A program made the position numbers and the translations under genes. Below, piece by piece: positions 33,135 through 40,433 of a stretch of DNA of 40,433 bases. The DNA lies in the NCBI GenBank assembly GCA_950097145.1, contig CATNCF010000027.1:1-40433 (forward strand), read 5' to 3'. Position 1 is the first letter of the stretch. Every line of letters begins with the position of its first letter. The notes under the pieces are model-generated. The model searched no databases. It had not been told where the DNA came from and saw nothing but the letters and a program-made list of their open reading frames with translations. Origin of the DNA: an uncultured Lachnospiraceae bacterium (GTDB lineage: Bacteria; Bacillota; Clostridia; Lachnospirales; Lachnospiraceae).

Positions 33135-35285
33135 ATGAGTGAAGATAAGCAGAAAAAAAATCAAAAGAAAAGTCAAAAGAAAAAAAAACATAAGAAAAAA
33201 TACCGCGCATTTTGGATTTTAATAAGGCTTCAGGTTCTATTTCTAATTCTTGTAGCGGCTGGTCTGGGCTGGTACTTTTTTGGAGGTTATGCCCAGAAAG
33301 TAAGCGCATTGCAGCAGGAGGCTAAGAAGCTGGTCCGGGAATCGAATGAAGATACCTTCCGTTCTGTGCAGACCAGCCTGGTATATGATGCCAATGGAAC
33401 CCTGGTGTCCACCCTTAAGGGAGAAAAGGATGTGTACTATCTGGATTATGAAGATATTCCTCCTTATGCGGCGGCCGCAATGGTTAGTATTGAGGATAAG
33501 AAGTTTTACAGCCATAATGGAATTGATGTGAAAGCTATTATGCGTGCCGCTAAGGCCATGCTCCAGAATGGAAAGGTTACCCAGGGAGGAAGTACCATTA
33601 CCCAGCAGCTTGCAAGAAATATTTTTCTGAACCATGATGTCAAATGGGAACGGAAGATTGAAGAGATGTTTATAGCCGTGGAGCTGGAAAAAGTCTACAG
33701 CAAGAATAAGATTATGGAATTCTACCTGAATAATGTTTATTTTGGAAATGGCTACTATGGCATACAGGCTGCAAGCAAAGGATATTTCAGTAAGGAAGTG
33801 AAAGATTTGGATTTGTCACAGATTGCTTTTTTGTGTGCTATTCCAAATAATCCAAGTCTGTATGATCCGGTGGTGCGCATCAAAAATACTATAAAACGCC
33901 GGAACCGTATTCTAAATCAGATGCATGAGGACGGCAAGATCAGCCAGGACACCTGCAAAAAAGCAAAATCACAGGAAATTGTGCTGAATCCATCCCAAAA
34001 GACCAAGAATGATTATGTGGAAACTTATACCTATAACTGCGCCATCCGTGCTTTGATGGCAGAAGATGGATTTGAGTTCCGCACGGAATTTGCTTCCGAG
34101 GAGGAGAAAAATGCTTACCAGGAAGAATATGATCTGTTATACAGTGAATGTCAGAAAAGCCTTTACAGTAAAGGATATCGTATCTATACTTCCATTGACC
34201 TGAACATGCAGCAGATGCTTCAGGCTACTGTGGACAGCGGCCTTGCAGAATTTACAGAGCAGACAGAGGATGGAATTTTTACACTGCAGGGATCGGCGGT
34301 CTGTGTGGATAACCATACGGGATATGTGAAAGCCATTGTGGGAGGCAGGAACCAAAATCTTCCAGGCTATACATTAAACCGTGCTTATCAGAGTTACCGT
34401 CAGCCAGGGAGCGCCATTAAGCCATTGATTGTATACACTCCTGTGTTAGAGCGGAATTATACGCCGGATACGGTGGTTTCGGATGTGAAGACAGAGGATG
34501 GGCCGTCTAATGCCGGAGGGTCATATGAGGGAAATATCAGTATGCGTTATGCTGTGCAGAAATCCAAGAATACAGTTGCCTGGAGTCTGTTGGAGGAATT
34601 GACTCCGCAGGTGGGTCTGGAATATTTAAAAGCTATGAATTTTGCAAGACTGGATGAGAAGGATGAGCAGCCGGCAAGTGCGCTGGGGGGATTTACCAAC
34701 GGTGTTTCTGCTGTGGAAATGGCGTCTGCCTATGCGGCCCTTGTAAATGATGGCAAGTTCCGGGAACCTACCTGCATTATGCGCATTACGGATGCTCAGG
34801 ATAATGTTATTCTGGAAACACAGAATGAAGAAAAGGAAGTATATAAGGTCAATGCTTCCAGAATGATGACAGATATGCTGGTTTCCGTTATTCAGGAAGG
34901 TACCGGGCGGGGGCTTGCACTAAATAGTATGCCTTGTGCCGGCAAGACAGGAACCACCAATGATAATAAAGACGGCTGGTTTGTAGGATATACCAGTTAT
35001 TACACCACAAGCGTGTGGGTAGGGTATGATATGCCGAGAGAACTGCCGGGATTATCCGGTTCCAGTTATCCGGGAAATATTTGGAGAAGCTTTATGGATC
35101 AGCTCCACCAGGGTCTTCCTCCTGTGGATTTTCTGCCCTATATGGACGAACAGAAAGCTCCATTGGATAATCAGGAATATACTACGGAGGTATCTCCTCA
35201 GGAAGGAATCCCTGAGCCGGAACTTCCAGAAGGAGGAATGGCGCCGGAAGGAGAAGTTCCAGTTGATCCAGCGCCAGGATTTTGA
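33135..35285 (+). CDS. class A penicillin-binding protein (PBP1A-like)
   Basis: A 716-residue bifunctional cell-wall synthase. A lysine-rich cytoplasmic tail (KKNQKKSQKKKKHKKKYR) precedes one anchor helix (about 28-50). The GT51 transglycosylase domain has catalytic Glu120 in EDKKFYSHNGID and the QGGSTITQQLARN motif. The transpeptidase has the active serine Ser426 in the SAIK motif (PGSAIKP), SKN at 477-479 and KTG at 604-606. The tail ends in a Pro/Glu-rich stretch. It polymerises and cross-links peptidoglycan outside the membrane. It follows the YhaN-like gene by 9 bases, so it is probably in the same operon. AGGA precedes ATG 33135. Confidence 0.95.
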   Translation: MSEDKQKKNQKKSQKKKKHKKKYRAFWILIRLQVLFLILVAAGLGWYFFGGYAQKVSALQQEAKKLVRESNEDTFRSVQTSLVYDANGTLVSTLKGEKDVYYLDYEDIPPYAAAAMVSIEDKKFYSHNGIDVKAIMRAAKAMLQNGKVTQGGSTITQQLARNIFLNHDVKWERKIEEMFIAVELEKVYSKNKIMEFYLNNVYFGNGYYGIQAASKGYFSKEVKDLDLSQIAFLCAIPNNPSLYDPVVRIKNTIKRRNRILNQMHEDGKISQDTCKKAKSQEIVLNPSQKTKNDYVETYTYNCAIRALMAEDGFEFRTEFASEEEKNAYQEEYDLLYSECQKSLYSKGYRIYTSIDLNMQQMLQATVDSGLAEFTEQTEDGIFTLQGSAVCVDNHTGYVKAIVGGRNQNLPGYTLNRAYQSYRQPGSAIKPLIVYTPVLERNYTPDTVVSDVKTEDGPSNAGGSYEGNISMRYAVQKSKNTVAWSLLEELTPQVGLEYLKAMNFARLDEKDEQPASALGGFTNGVSAVEMASAYAALVNDGKFREPTCIMRITDAQDNVILETQNEEKEVYKVNASRMMTDMLVSVIQEGTGRGLALNSMPCAGKTGTTNDNKDGWFVGYTSYYTTSVWVGYDMPRELPGLSGSSYPGNIWRSFMDQLHQGLPPVDFLPYMDEQKAPLDNQEYTTEVSPQEGIPEPELPEGGMAPEGEVPVDPAPGF

Positions 35286-35325
35286 AATAAGCTCCGTGTC
35301 ATTTGTTAAGACACGGGGCTTATTT
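35285..35325. terminator. bidirectional terminator between convergent operons
   Basis: AAATAAGCTCCGTGTC (35285-35300) pairs with GACACGGGGCTTATTT (35310-35325) with one G:T wobble. A/T runs on both sides allow it to work for the plus-strand PBP gene and the minus-strand ABC exporter genes. Confidence 0.88.
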
Positions 35326-35327
35326 AG

Positions 35328-38120
35328 TCAAAGATTTTCATTTTTTAAGGCATCAATCGTATTTTCTCTGCGGATTCTTCTCATGGAGTAAATCATGGTA
35401 GTGAATACCACCAGAAATACGCTGCCAACGGCAATGGCAATGCTGTACCAGGGGATGAAGAATGCCATTTCCAGTCCTTCACCCACGGAGCGGTAAATCA
35501 TAAAGGTTACCAGGACAGATACAGGAAGCCCGTAAAGCAGGCCCTTAAAACCATACAGGAGACATTCAAAGTTCATCATTCTGCGAAAGGATTCCGGCGT
35601 CATTCCGATGGACTTCAGCATGGCAAATTCCCGGCGCCGCAGATTGATGTTGGTGGAGATCGTGTTAAATACATTTGCCGCGGCAATCAGTGAAATCAAT
35701 GTGATGAAGCCATAGGAAAAAATGTTGATTATGTTCACCATGGCACGGTTGCTTTCCTCAGAAGCGGCATAATCATATAAAGAGGAGGAAGAGAGATTCT
35801 TTTCCAAAAGTATATTTGTCATGCCGGTATAGGCGGCATTGTGGTCTTCACACTGAAAGAATAGTTCCGTACTATGATTTTCTGAGAGGGGCGGCTCTGA
35901 CATATCATAATAGGAAGTATCTTTTTCCAGTGCTGCAAATACATGATCCATCATACTGTATGGATAGAACAGCTGGACATGATCCGAGCGTTCGGGGAAC
36001 AGCTTTGGCGGTTCCTGAACGGCTGCGCCAATAGAGAAGGGAATTTCAAGGCCGTCTTCTAGGGGCACATGGAGTTCTTTGTCTGAAGTGTCATGGTATA
36101 GGCGGCAATAGGGGCGGCCATTTTCTTCCAGGTCTGTGCCAGCATAGCTGTAGCCCTCCATTGTTTCGGTAAGATATGTGCTTAATTTAGTCTCTGCCGC
36201 TTCTGTAAAGGCTGGGAACGTATAAAATTTATGCTCATTTTCCTGGTACAGGTGCAGGGAATCCATAATGACCGCCTTCGGTTCTGCAGTGTTAAAGTAT
36301 TCTTTTTCTGGAAGATTCTCTTTCTTCAGGCAGGCCTTGAAATCATCATCTGCAAGGAAAATAACAAATAAATCCAGGAGTGTCGTGTCATATTCCTGAT
36401 AGTTTTCTCCAGATTGTTCCTTTTGCTCTTTGGCGTAATCCCGGAAGTTCTGGCTTAACGCGCTGGTATTGACTGCAGAACTGAAATAGAACCTGGCGGC
36501 ATAGGAAGCGTCTGTAACGCTTTCTGCCTCCGACAGTGCAGATACCAGTTCCTCTGGCGTATAGCCTGTTATGTGATTGTAATAGACAATGTCATAGCCA
36601 TTGTCGTTTGTTACATTCCTGGCGGAATTTGTCAGGTAGGCGCAAAAGCTGCTGGCAGAGATAAAGAGCACGATGCTCAGGAACAGGGAAATTACGGTGG
36701 CGCGGTATTTTTTGCGGCTCCGTTTATAATTTTTTGTGGCAATCATTCCCTCAAAGCCAAAGAATTTCTGGGTAAAACGGGAGGTTTTTACTTTGCGGGA
36801 ACGGATGGAAATATCATCGCTTTGCCGGATGGCGTCTATGGCAGATTTTCTCATAGCGCGCCGTGCCGGAATGTAGGCCGAGATGATGACCGTCAGCAGG
36901 GAAACCAGGGCGGCAATGGCAACGGCCTGGAAGGAAAGCTGAAGTTTCAAAGAGACTTCTTTGGCGGGCCCGAAAATCATGGAGAGACGCATCATGGCAT
37001 AGCCGCTTCCGCCGTCCAGGACATTTGATATTAGGTCACGGGTTAAAAATAAAGTAATGCCAATGCCTGCCAGTCCTGCAAGGATACCTGCGGGGATGCC
37101 GATAATGCTTAAAAACAGCGCCTCAAAGAGTACGCTTCCAGTCAACTGCCGTTTGGTGGCGCCAATGGAGGCAAGCAGCCCAAATTGTTTGGTGCGTTCA
37201 CTGACAGAAATAGAAAAAGCATTATAAATCAGTGCGATGGATCCAAACATTATGATTAGAATAAGGATGATGCCAAGCCGGAATATCACCCGGTTAAAAC
37301 TGCTTTCTTCGGAGTAGCCGTGATATCTAAGAAGAGAGGTATTCATTTCATAGTCTGCGGCTCCTGCCTCTTCAAACATCTGCTCCAGTAGAGAAACGGT
37401 ATTTTTGCCGGACTTTGTAAGTAAATAAGTATTATAAAAATGATTTCTGCTGTTATCGCCTATGGTCAATGCAGTATAACCCGGCGCATCGTACCCTTCA
37501 AAGGAAGGGCGTTCATAGAAGCCTACGACTGTGTAAGTGCGGGTGTCTGTTGGGACAAATTTTTCTGTGAAGCCGTTATTGTCATCCAATAGATTCAGAT
37601 AGATATCCCTGTTTGACAATGTGTTTCCGCTGCTGTCTATGCGGGTTCCGAGAGTAAGAGTGAAAGAGTCCTTTACTGCACAGGAGATTCCCCCATTTAC
37701 TTTAAGATGCTCTGGAAGCAGAAGTTCCTGGCTGTTTTTTGGCAGACGTCCCTGGGTAAGATGGAGGGGCATCATGTCTGTAAAGTCGGACTGGATTCCG
37801 TAAACGCATAGAAACGGTTTTTCTTCATTTGCGGTTTTTTTGAGCTGCGCAAAGCCCAGAAGCTCCATGGAGACAGCGTCTTTTGTGCAGGAATCCGAAA
37901 TAAGGGAATCTTTGCTTTTGGCAGATAGTTCATATCCAGCGCCATACCAGTTTCCGTCGTTGTATATGGTAGAATCAATCAGGTATTGGCTGAGAGAGGA
38001 AACCATGGTGGTTACGGCGGTGAACATGGAAGCTGAGAGAATAATTCCAATAATGGTTACCAAGGTACGGGTACGGTTTTTCAGCAGGGATTTTAAGGTG
38101 ACTTTTTGAAAAATATTCAT
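35328..38120 (-). CDS. ABC transporter permease, MacB/FtsX type
   Basis: A 930-residue membrane protein with the duplicated FtsX-type layout: a first helix (about 20-42), a ~225-residue ectodomain, three helices (about 275-300, 330-360 and 395-420), then a second unit with its own first helix (near 470), ectodomain (about 490-770) and three helices up to the C terminus. Two FtsX cores are visible ([20 protein letters not shown] and [19 protein letters not shown]). Such single-chain permeases serve antimicrobial peptide or lipoprotein exporters. The 3' gene of the pair, overlapping the ATPase gene by 4 bases. Confidence 0.92.
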   Translation of the reverse strand: MNIFQKVTLKSLLKNRTRTLVTIIGIILSASMFTAVTTMVSSLSQYLIDSTIYNDGNWYGAGYELSAKSKDSLISDSCTKDAVSMELLGFAQLKKTANEEKPFLCVYGIQSDFTDMMPLHLTQGRLPKNSQELLLPEHLKVNGGISCAVKDSFTLTLGTRIDSSGNTLSNRDIYLNLLDDNNGFTEKFVPTDTRTYTVVGFYERPSFEGYDAPGYTALTIGDNSRNHFYNTYLLTKSGKNTVSLLEQMFEEAGAADYEMNTSLLRYHGYSEESSFNRVIFRLGIILILIIMFGSIALIYNAFSISVSERTKQFGLLASIGATKRQLTGSVLFEALFLSIIGIPAGILAGLAGIGITLFLTRDLISNVLDGGSGYAMMRLSMIFGPAKEVSLKLQLSFQAVAIAALVSLLTVIISAYIPARRAMRKSAIDAIRQSDDISIRSRKVKTSRFTQKFFGFEGMIATKNYKRSRKKYRATVISLFLSIVLFISASSFCAYLTNSARNVTNDNGYDIVYYNHITGYTPEELVSALSEAESVTDASYAARFYFSSAVNTSALSQNFRDYAKEQKEQSGENYQEYDTTLLDLFVIFLADDDFKACLKKENLPEKEYFNTAEPKAVIMDSLHLYQENEHKFYTFPAFTEAAETKLSTYLTETMEGYSYAGTDLEENGRPYCRLYHDTSDKELHVPLEDGLEIPFSIGAAVQEPPKLFPERSDHVQLFYPYSMMDHVFAALEKDTSYYDMSEPPLSENHSTELFFQCEDHNAAYTGMTNILLEKNLSSSSLYDYAASEESNRAMVNIINIFSYGFITLISLIAAANVFNTISTNINLRRREFAMLKSIGMTPESFRRMMNFECLLYGFKGLLYGLPVSVLVTFMIYRSVGEGLEMAFFIPWYSIAIAVGSVFLVVFTTMIYSMRRIRRENTIDALKNENL

Positions 38121-38800
38121 GACCGGATCACCTCGTCTCTTGTAATTTTTCCATCTTCTATGGTAAGAATCCGGTTCGCCTGCAGGGCAATATTTTCATC
38201 ATGTGTGATGACGATCAAAGTCTGTTTGTATTTTTCATTGGAATATTTCAACAGTTCCACGATTTCCTGGCTGTTTTTAGAGTCAAGATTTCCCGTAGGT
38301 TCGTCAGCAAGGACGACCGCGGGGGCATTCATAAGAGCACGGCCAATGGAAACACGCTGCTGCTGGCCCCCGGAAAGCTGATTGGGCAAATGGCCTTCCC
38401 TGCCGTTCAGTGAAAGAAGGTTTAAAAGTTCTGACAAGCGTTCTTCATTTACAGGGCGTCCGTCCATAAGTACAGGAAGCGTCATATTTTCTGTTACATT
38501 TAAAACCGGAATCAAGTTATAGAATTGGTAAATCAGTCCCACCTGCCGTCTGCGGAAAATGGCAAGCTGGCTTTCATTTTGTGCATAGACGTCGCTGCCC
38601 TCCATATAGACCTTGCCGGAGGTTGGAATGTCCACGCCGCCCAGAATATGCAGCAGGGTAGATTTACCGGAACCAGAGGGGCCGATGATGGCCAGAAATT
38701 CGCCCTTGTTTACGGAAAATGACACATCGTCCAGAGCTTTTACCTGATTCTCACCAGTACCATAGATTTTTGTCACATGTTCTGCTTTTAATATTTCCAT
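38117..38800 (-). CDS. ABC transporter ATP-binding protein (MacB/LolD-like)
   Basis: A 227-residue ATPase. Walker [10 protein letters not shown] (about 39-47), Q-loop region [10 protein letters not shown], signature LSGGQQQR and Walker [13 protein letters not shown] with a following TLIVITHD switch histidine are all intact, so it should power the adjacent FtsX-type permease. This is the first gene of the two-gene operon. AAAGGAG lies upstream of ATG 38800. Three TGAC boxes upstream suggest control by a response regulator that is not in this window. Confidence 0.95.
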   Translation of the reverse strand: MEILKAEHVTKIYGTGENQVKALDDVSFSVNKGEFLAIIGPSGSGKSTLLHILGGVDIPTSGKVYMEGSDVYAQNESQLAIFRRRQVGLIYQFYNLIPVLNVTENMTLPVLMDGRPVNEERLSELLNLLSLNGREGHLPNQLSGGQQQRVSIGRALMNAPAVVLADEPTGNLDSKNSQEIVELLKYSNEKYKQTLIVITHDENIALQANRILTIEDGKITRDEVIRS

Positions 38801-38830
38801 AATAGTAACTCCTTTGCTTTGATAATTCTA

Positions 38831-38876
38831 AGTATATCCAGCCTTAATGACAGAGCAGTGACTTTTATGTGACAGT
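38831..38876 (-). promoter_or_regulatory. promoter with three 11-bp-spaced direct repeats
   Basis: On the plus strand TGAC occurs at 38848, 38859 and 38870 (exact 11-base period; GTCA on the transcribed strand). Downstream on the minus strand is TATACT (38836-38831) as -10, about 30 bases from the ATPase start. No -35 hexamer fits. The layout resembles sites for PhoB/OmpR-type activators. Confidence 0.6.
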
Positions 38877-39009
38877 TTTGTAAGGTTCAGAAGATTAGAG
38901 TATCTTTGCAAATATCTGCAAAAGACTGTAAACAGAGAGGTACAAGAAATTAGGGAATGTGGTTGTAGAGTTTGTTTTCTCATAATTTTGCATATTTTTT
39001 CAGTGAAAT

Positions 39010-39062
39010 GGTGTAAAAGTGGTGTAAATTTAAGGTGGTTTTGGTGTACAGAATGGTGTAAA
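39010..39062. repeat. array of GGTGTAAA repeats, probable integrase arm sites
   Basis: GGTGTAAA is at 39010 and 39021, GGTGTACA at 39043 and GGTGTAAA at 39055, with a weaker GGTGGTTT at 39034. Spacing is about 11-12 bases. They lie directly past the 3' end of the integrase remnant, where Tn916-family elements keep short repeats bound by the integrase N-terminal domain. The 38801-39009 stretch otherwise holds only the exporter promoter and nothing coding. Confidence 0.6.
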
Positions 39063-39089
39063 TCATTTTTACAATTACCTTCCATATTC

Positions 39090-40049
39090 TCAAACTTTGC
39101 TTTTACCATCCCGCTTCGCATCAAACTTCTCAATTTCATCCCGCATACGCTTGTCGTCCGCATGATTGTATACTTTCATGGTAATTGCCAGATTGCTGTG
39201 CCCCATAATCTCCTGCAACGTCCTCTGTTCCATCCCTGCCTCTGCCATTCTGGTGCAAGCAGTATGCCGCAGAATATGTGCCGTAATGTTTGGCAAAAGC
39301 TCTGGCTCCCTGTCCTCAATAATGGCATTTGCCACCTCAATGCTGTTATAATCATATACAATTCTGTGAAGTATAATATCCAGTTGTGCAGCACTCCAAA
39401 GTTGGAATCTCTTTGTAAGGAACACAAAACCACTGTGGGAATCCATCATAAAATTCTTCAGCATTCCATGCTTTAACATATATTCTTTCTGTTTCTTTAA
39501 GGCATGCATTGCTTTTGTTATTGTAAATGCCAAGTTCTTTGGTACAGCCGTGGGCATAATTCCTACGGATATAGTCTTCAGAAACAGCATGTTGAACATC
39601 GCTGATAAGACTTTATGGATAAGGGTAATACTTCCATTCCCCACGCCGTCCCCCAGCATTTCCTGATAACAGTCCAAAATATGAGTTTTCCTTACTGCCT
39701 GAATCTGCATCCCTGCAAACTTCCGTTTCCGCATGTTTTTATTCCATATCTTTGTATAATTCTCAATGGTACGGACAGTGATTTTTCCACGCTTCTGTTT
39801 CATTTTGACATAGAAATCAGATAATTCATTGACTGTCATGCTGCCATACGAAGTAGAAATCATGTCATACTTGTCCTGCTCGATTAAGGCTTCTTTTTCA
39901 CGCAGGGATAATTCCCTTTTCCTGCCCTGCGGCTGCGGATCACTCTCCACCAGCCGCCAACTGTATTCTACTTGACGTTCGCCGCTCATATTCGTGTAGC
40001 GGTACATATAACGTCCGTCACTTCTCTGCAGCTCTCCTTTCCTTAAGAA
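39090..40049 (-). pseudogene. Tn916-family tyrosine integrase, N-truncated and internally deleted
   Basis: From ATG 40007 the frame reads 305 residues, and without a start codon it stays open back to 40049 (LRKGELQRSDGRYMYRYT), which is the arm-binding N-terminal domain of Tn916-type integrases missing its first part. A SAM-like core-binding domain follows. Then the frame jumps from VGIMPTAVPKN straight to KAMHALKKQKEYM. The stretch with the first catalytic arginine (TGxRxGE) and the catalytic lysine, about 100 residues in relatives, is absent. The C-terminal HILRH, GHSN and VYNH box (His, Arg, His, Tyr) is intact. Without Arg I it cannot recombine DNA. No ribosome site precedes ATG 40007. 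Confidence 0.85.
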
Positions 40050-40308
40050 TCAAAAGCTTCGCCACTTCAAACGCATAACCCTTTCTCATATATTCTTCTA
40101 CAATAGCAACATCTACTTCTATTTGCCTTGAATCACAAAAAGTAAAGTTAATATATCCAACGGATTTTGACAAACTATTTTCTATTATTAAAAATCGTCT
40201 ATTTCCCACCTGTATATATTCGTTTTCCACATCTTTTCTCGCAGAATTCCATAAATCATCATTTTTTTCATACATTTCTGCAAAAGGAGATGCCTTTTTA
40301 TAAATCAC
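40018..40308 (-). pseudogene. truncated GNAT acetyltransferase fused to integrase sequence
   Basis: A 96-codon frame starting at GTG 40308, directly after an in-frame TGA. It reads an acetyltransferase core strand pattern (GNRRFLIIENSLSKSVGYI, then VDVAIVEEYMRKGYAFEVAKLLI as motif A). GNAT domains need about 140-170 residues, and the CoA-closing C-terminal half is gone. The last ten codons (LKERRAAEK and stop) are integrase DNA read in another frame, so a junction lies near 40050. It may still be translated but should be inactive. Confidence 0.65.
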
Positions 40309-40391
40309 TCAAACTTCCCACACCATTTTGGTGTGCTGAACCTTGAAAAATCAATACTTTAGCCCATAAAAAGGCATAAACCACTTGCATG

Positions 40392-40433
40392 TGGTATAAT
40401 TGAGTTATCCAAAAACAATTACACAGCAAGGAG
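40392..40433 (+). promoter_or_regulatory. promoter and ribosome site of a gene beyond the window
   Basis: TGGTATAAT (40392-40400) is a consensus extended -10. A leader of about 25 bases ends in AAGGAG (40428-40433) at the last base, so a gene should start just outside the window. A small stem CACACC/GGTGTG (40319-40335) precedes it. The gene could be a further mobile-element gene, but nothing of it is visible. Confidence 0.65.

Noticed and set aside
36573..37028. 151-codon plus-strand frame inside the ABC permease gene
   Set aside because: It is antisense to a well-supported FtsX permease with intact motifs; glycine-rich shadow composition.

Overview
The window looks like chromosome of a low-to-mid GC, spore-forming Clostridia bacterium, most likely a gut Lachnospiraceae. 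The grounds are a spoVT gene, SNF2-associated and DUF4321-type proteins, a YhaO/YhaN-like pair, a very large secreted GH127-type arabinofuranosidase with many Ig-like modules, strong AGGAGG ribosome sites and frequent TTG/GTG start ambiguity. The genus is inferred from family content only; no search was run.

Layout. 1-960: the 3' end of a 23S rRNA gene, then a tRNA cluster with its own promoter (Asp, Val, Thr, Tyr, fMet, Phe, Lys) closed by a strong terminator. The tail of tRNA-Tyr is repeated twice more in a 49-bp tandem array. No 5S gene is visible here. 1001-5942: small metabolic and unknown genes (patatin-like lipase, histidine phosphatase, GNAT, membrane protein, 2-hydroxyacid dehydrogenase, zinc phospholipase C-like) with a structured, probably repeated ~300-bp element at 3046-3345. 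6189-9521: a SNF2-family helicase followed by a broken RdgB/HAM1-type gene.

9549-18848: the most interesting unit. A response regulator/histidine kinase pair is divergent from a six-gene operon: a propeller-plus-solute-binding lipoprotein, two sugar-type ABC permeases, an HlyD/MacA-like adaptor, a MacB-like membrane protein and a DUF4321-like protein. No ATPase is encoded in it. A perfectly symmetric operator between the two divergent promoters strongly suggests that the regulator controls both directions. A triple tandem hairpin repeat lies in the regulator's leader.

19005-24440: the 1811-residue extracellular arabinofuranosidase. 24618-29230: Spx/ArsC-like protein, acylphosphatase, polyphosphate:AMP phosphotransferase, a PocR-chemoreceptor hybrid, a YdcF protein, and spoVT with a long inverted repeat that covers its ribosome site. 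29241-35285: polysaccharide deacetylase (minus strand), then an operon of SbcD/YhaO-like nuclease, YhaN-like ATPase and a class A penicillin-binding protein. 35328-38800: a MacB/FtsX-type ABC exporter on the minus strand behind three 11-bp-spaced TGAC boxes. 38940-40433: wreckage of an integrative element, with arm-type repeats, a Tn916-family integrase lacking its catalytic middle, fused out of frame to a truncated acetyltransferase, and an outward promoter reading off the window.
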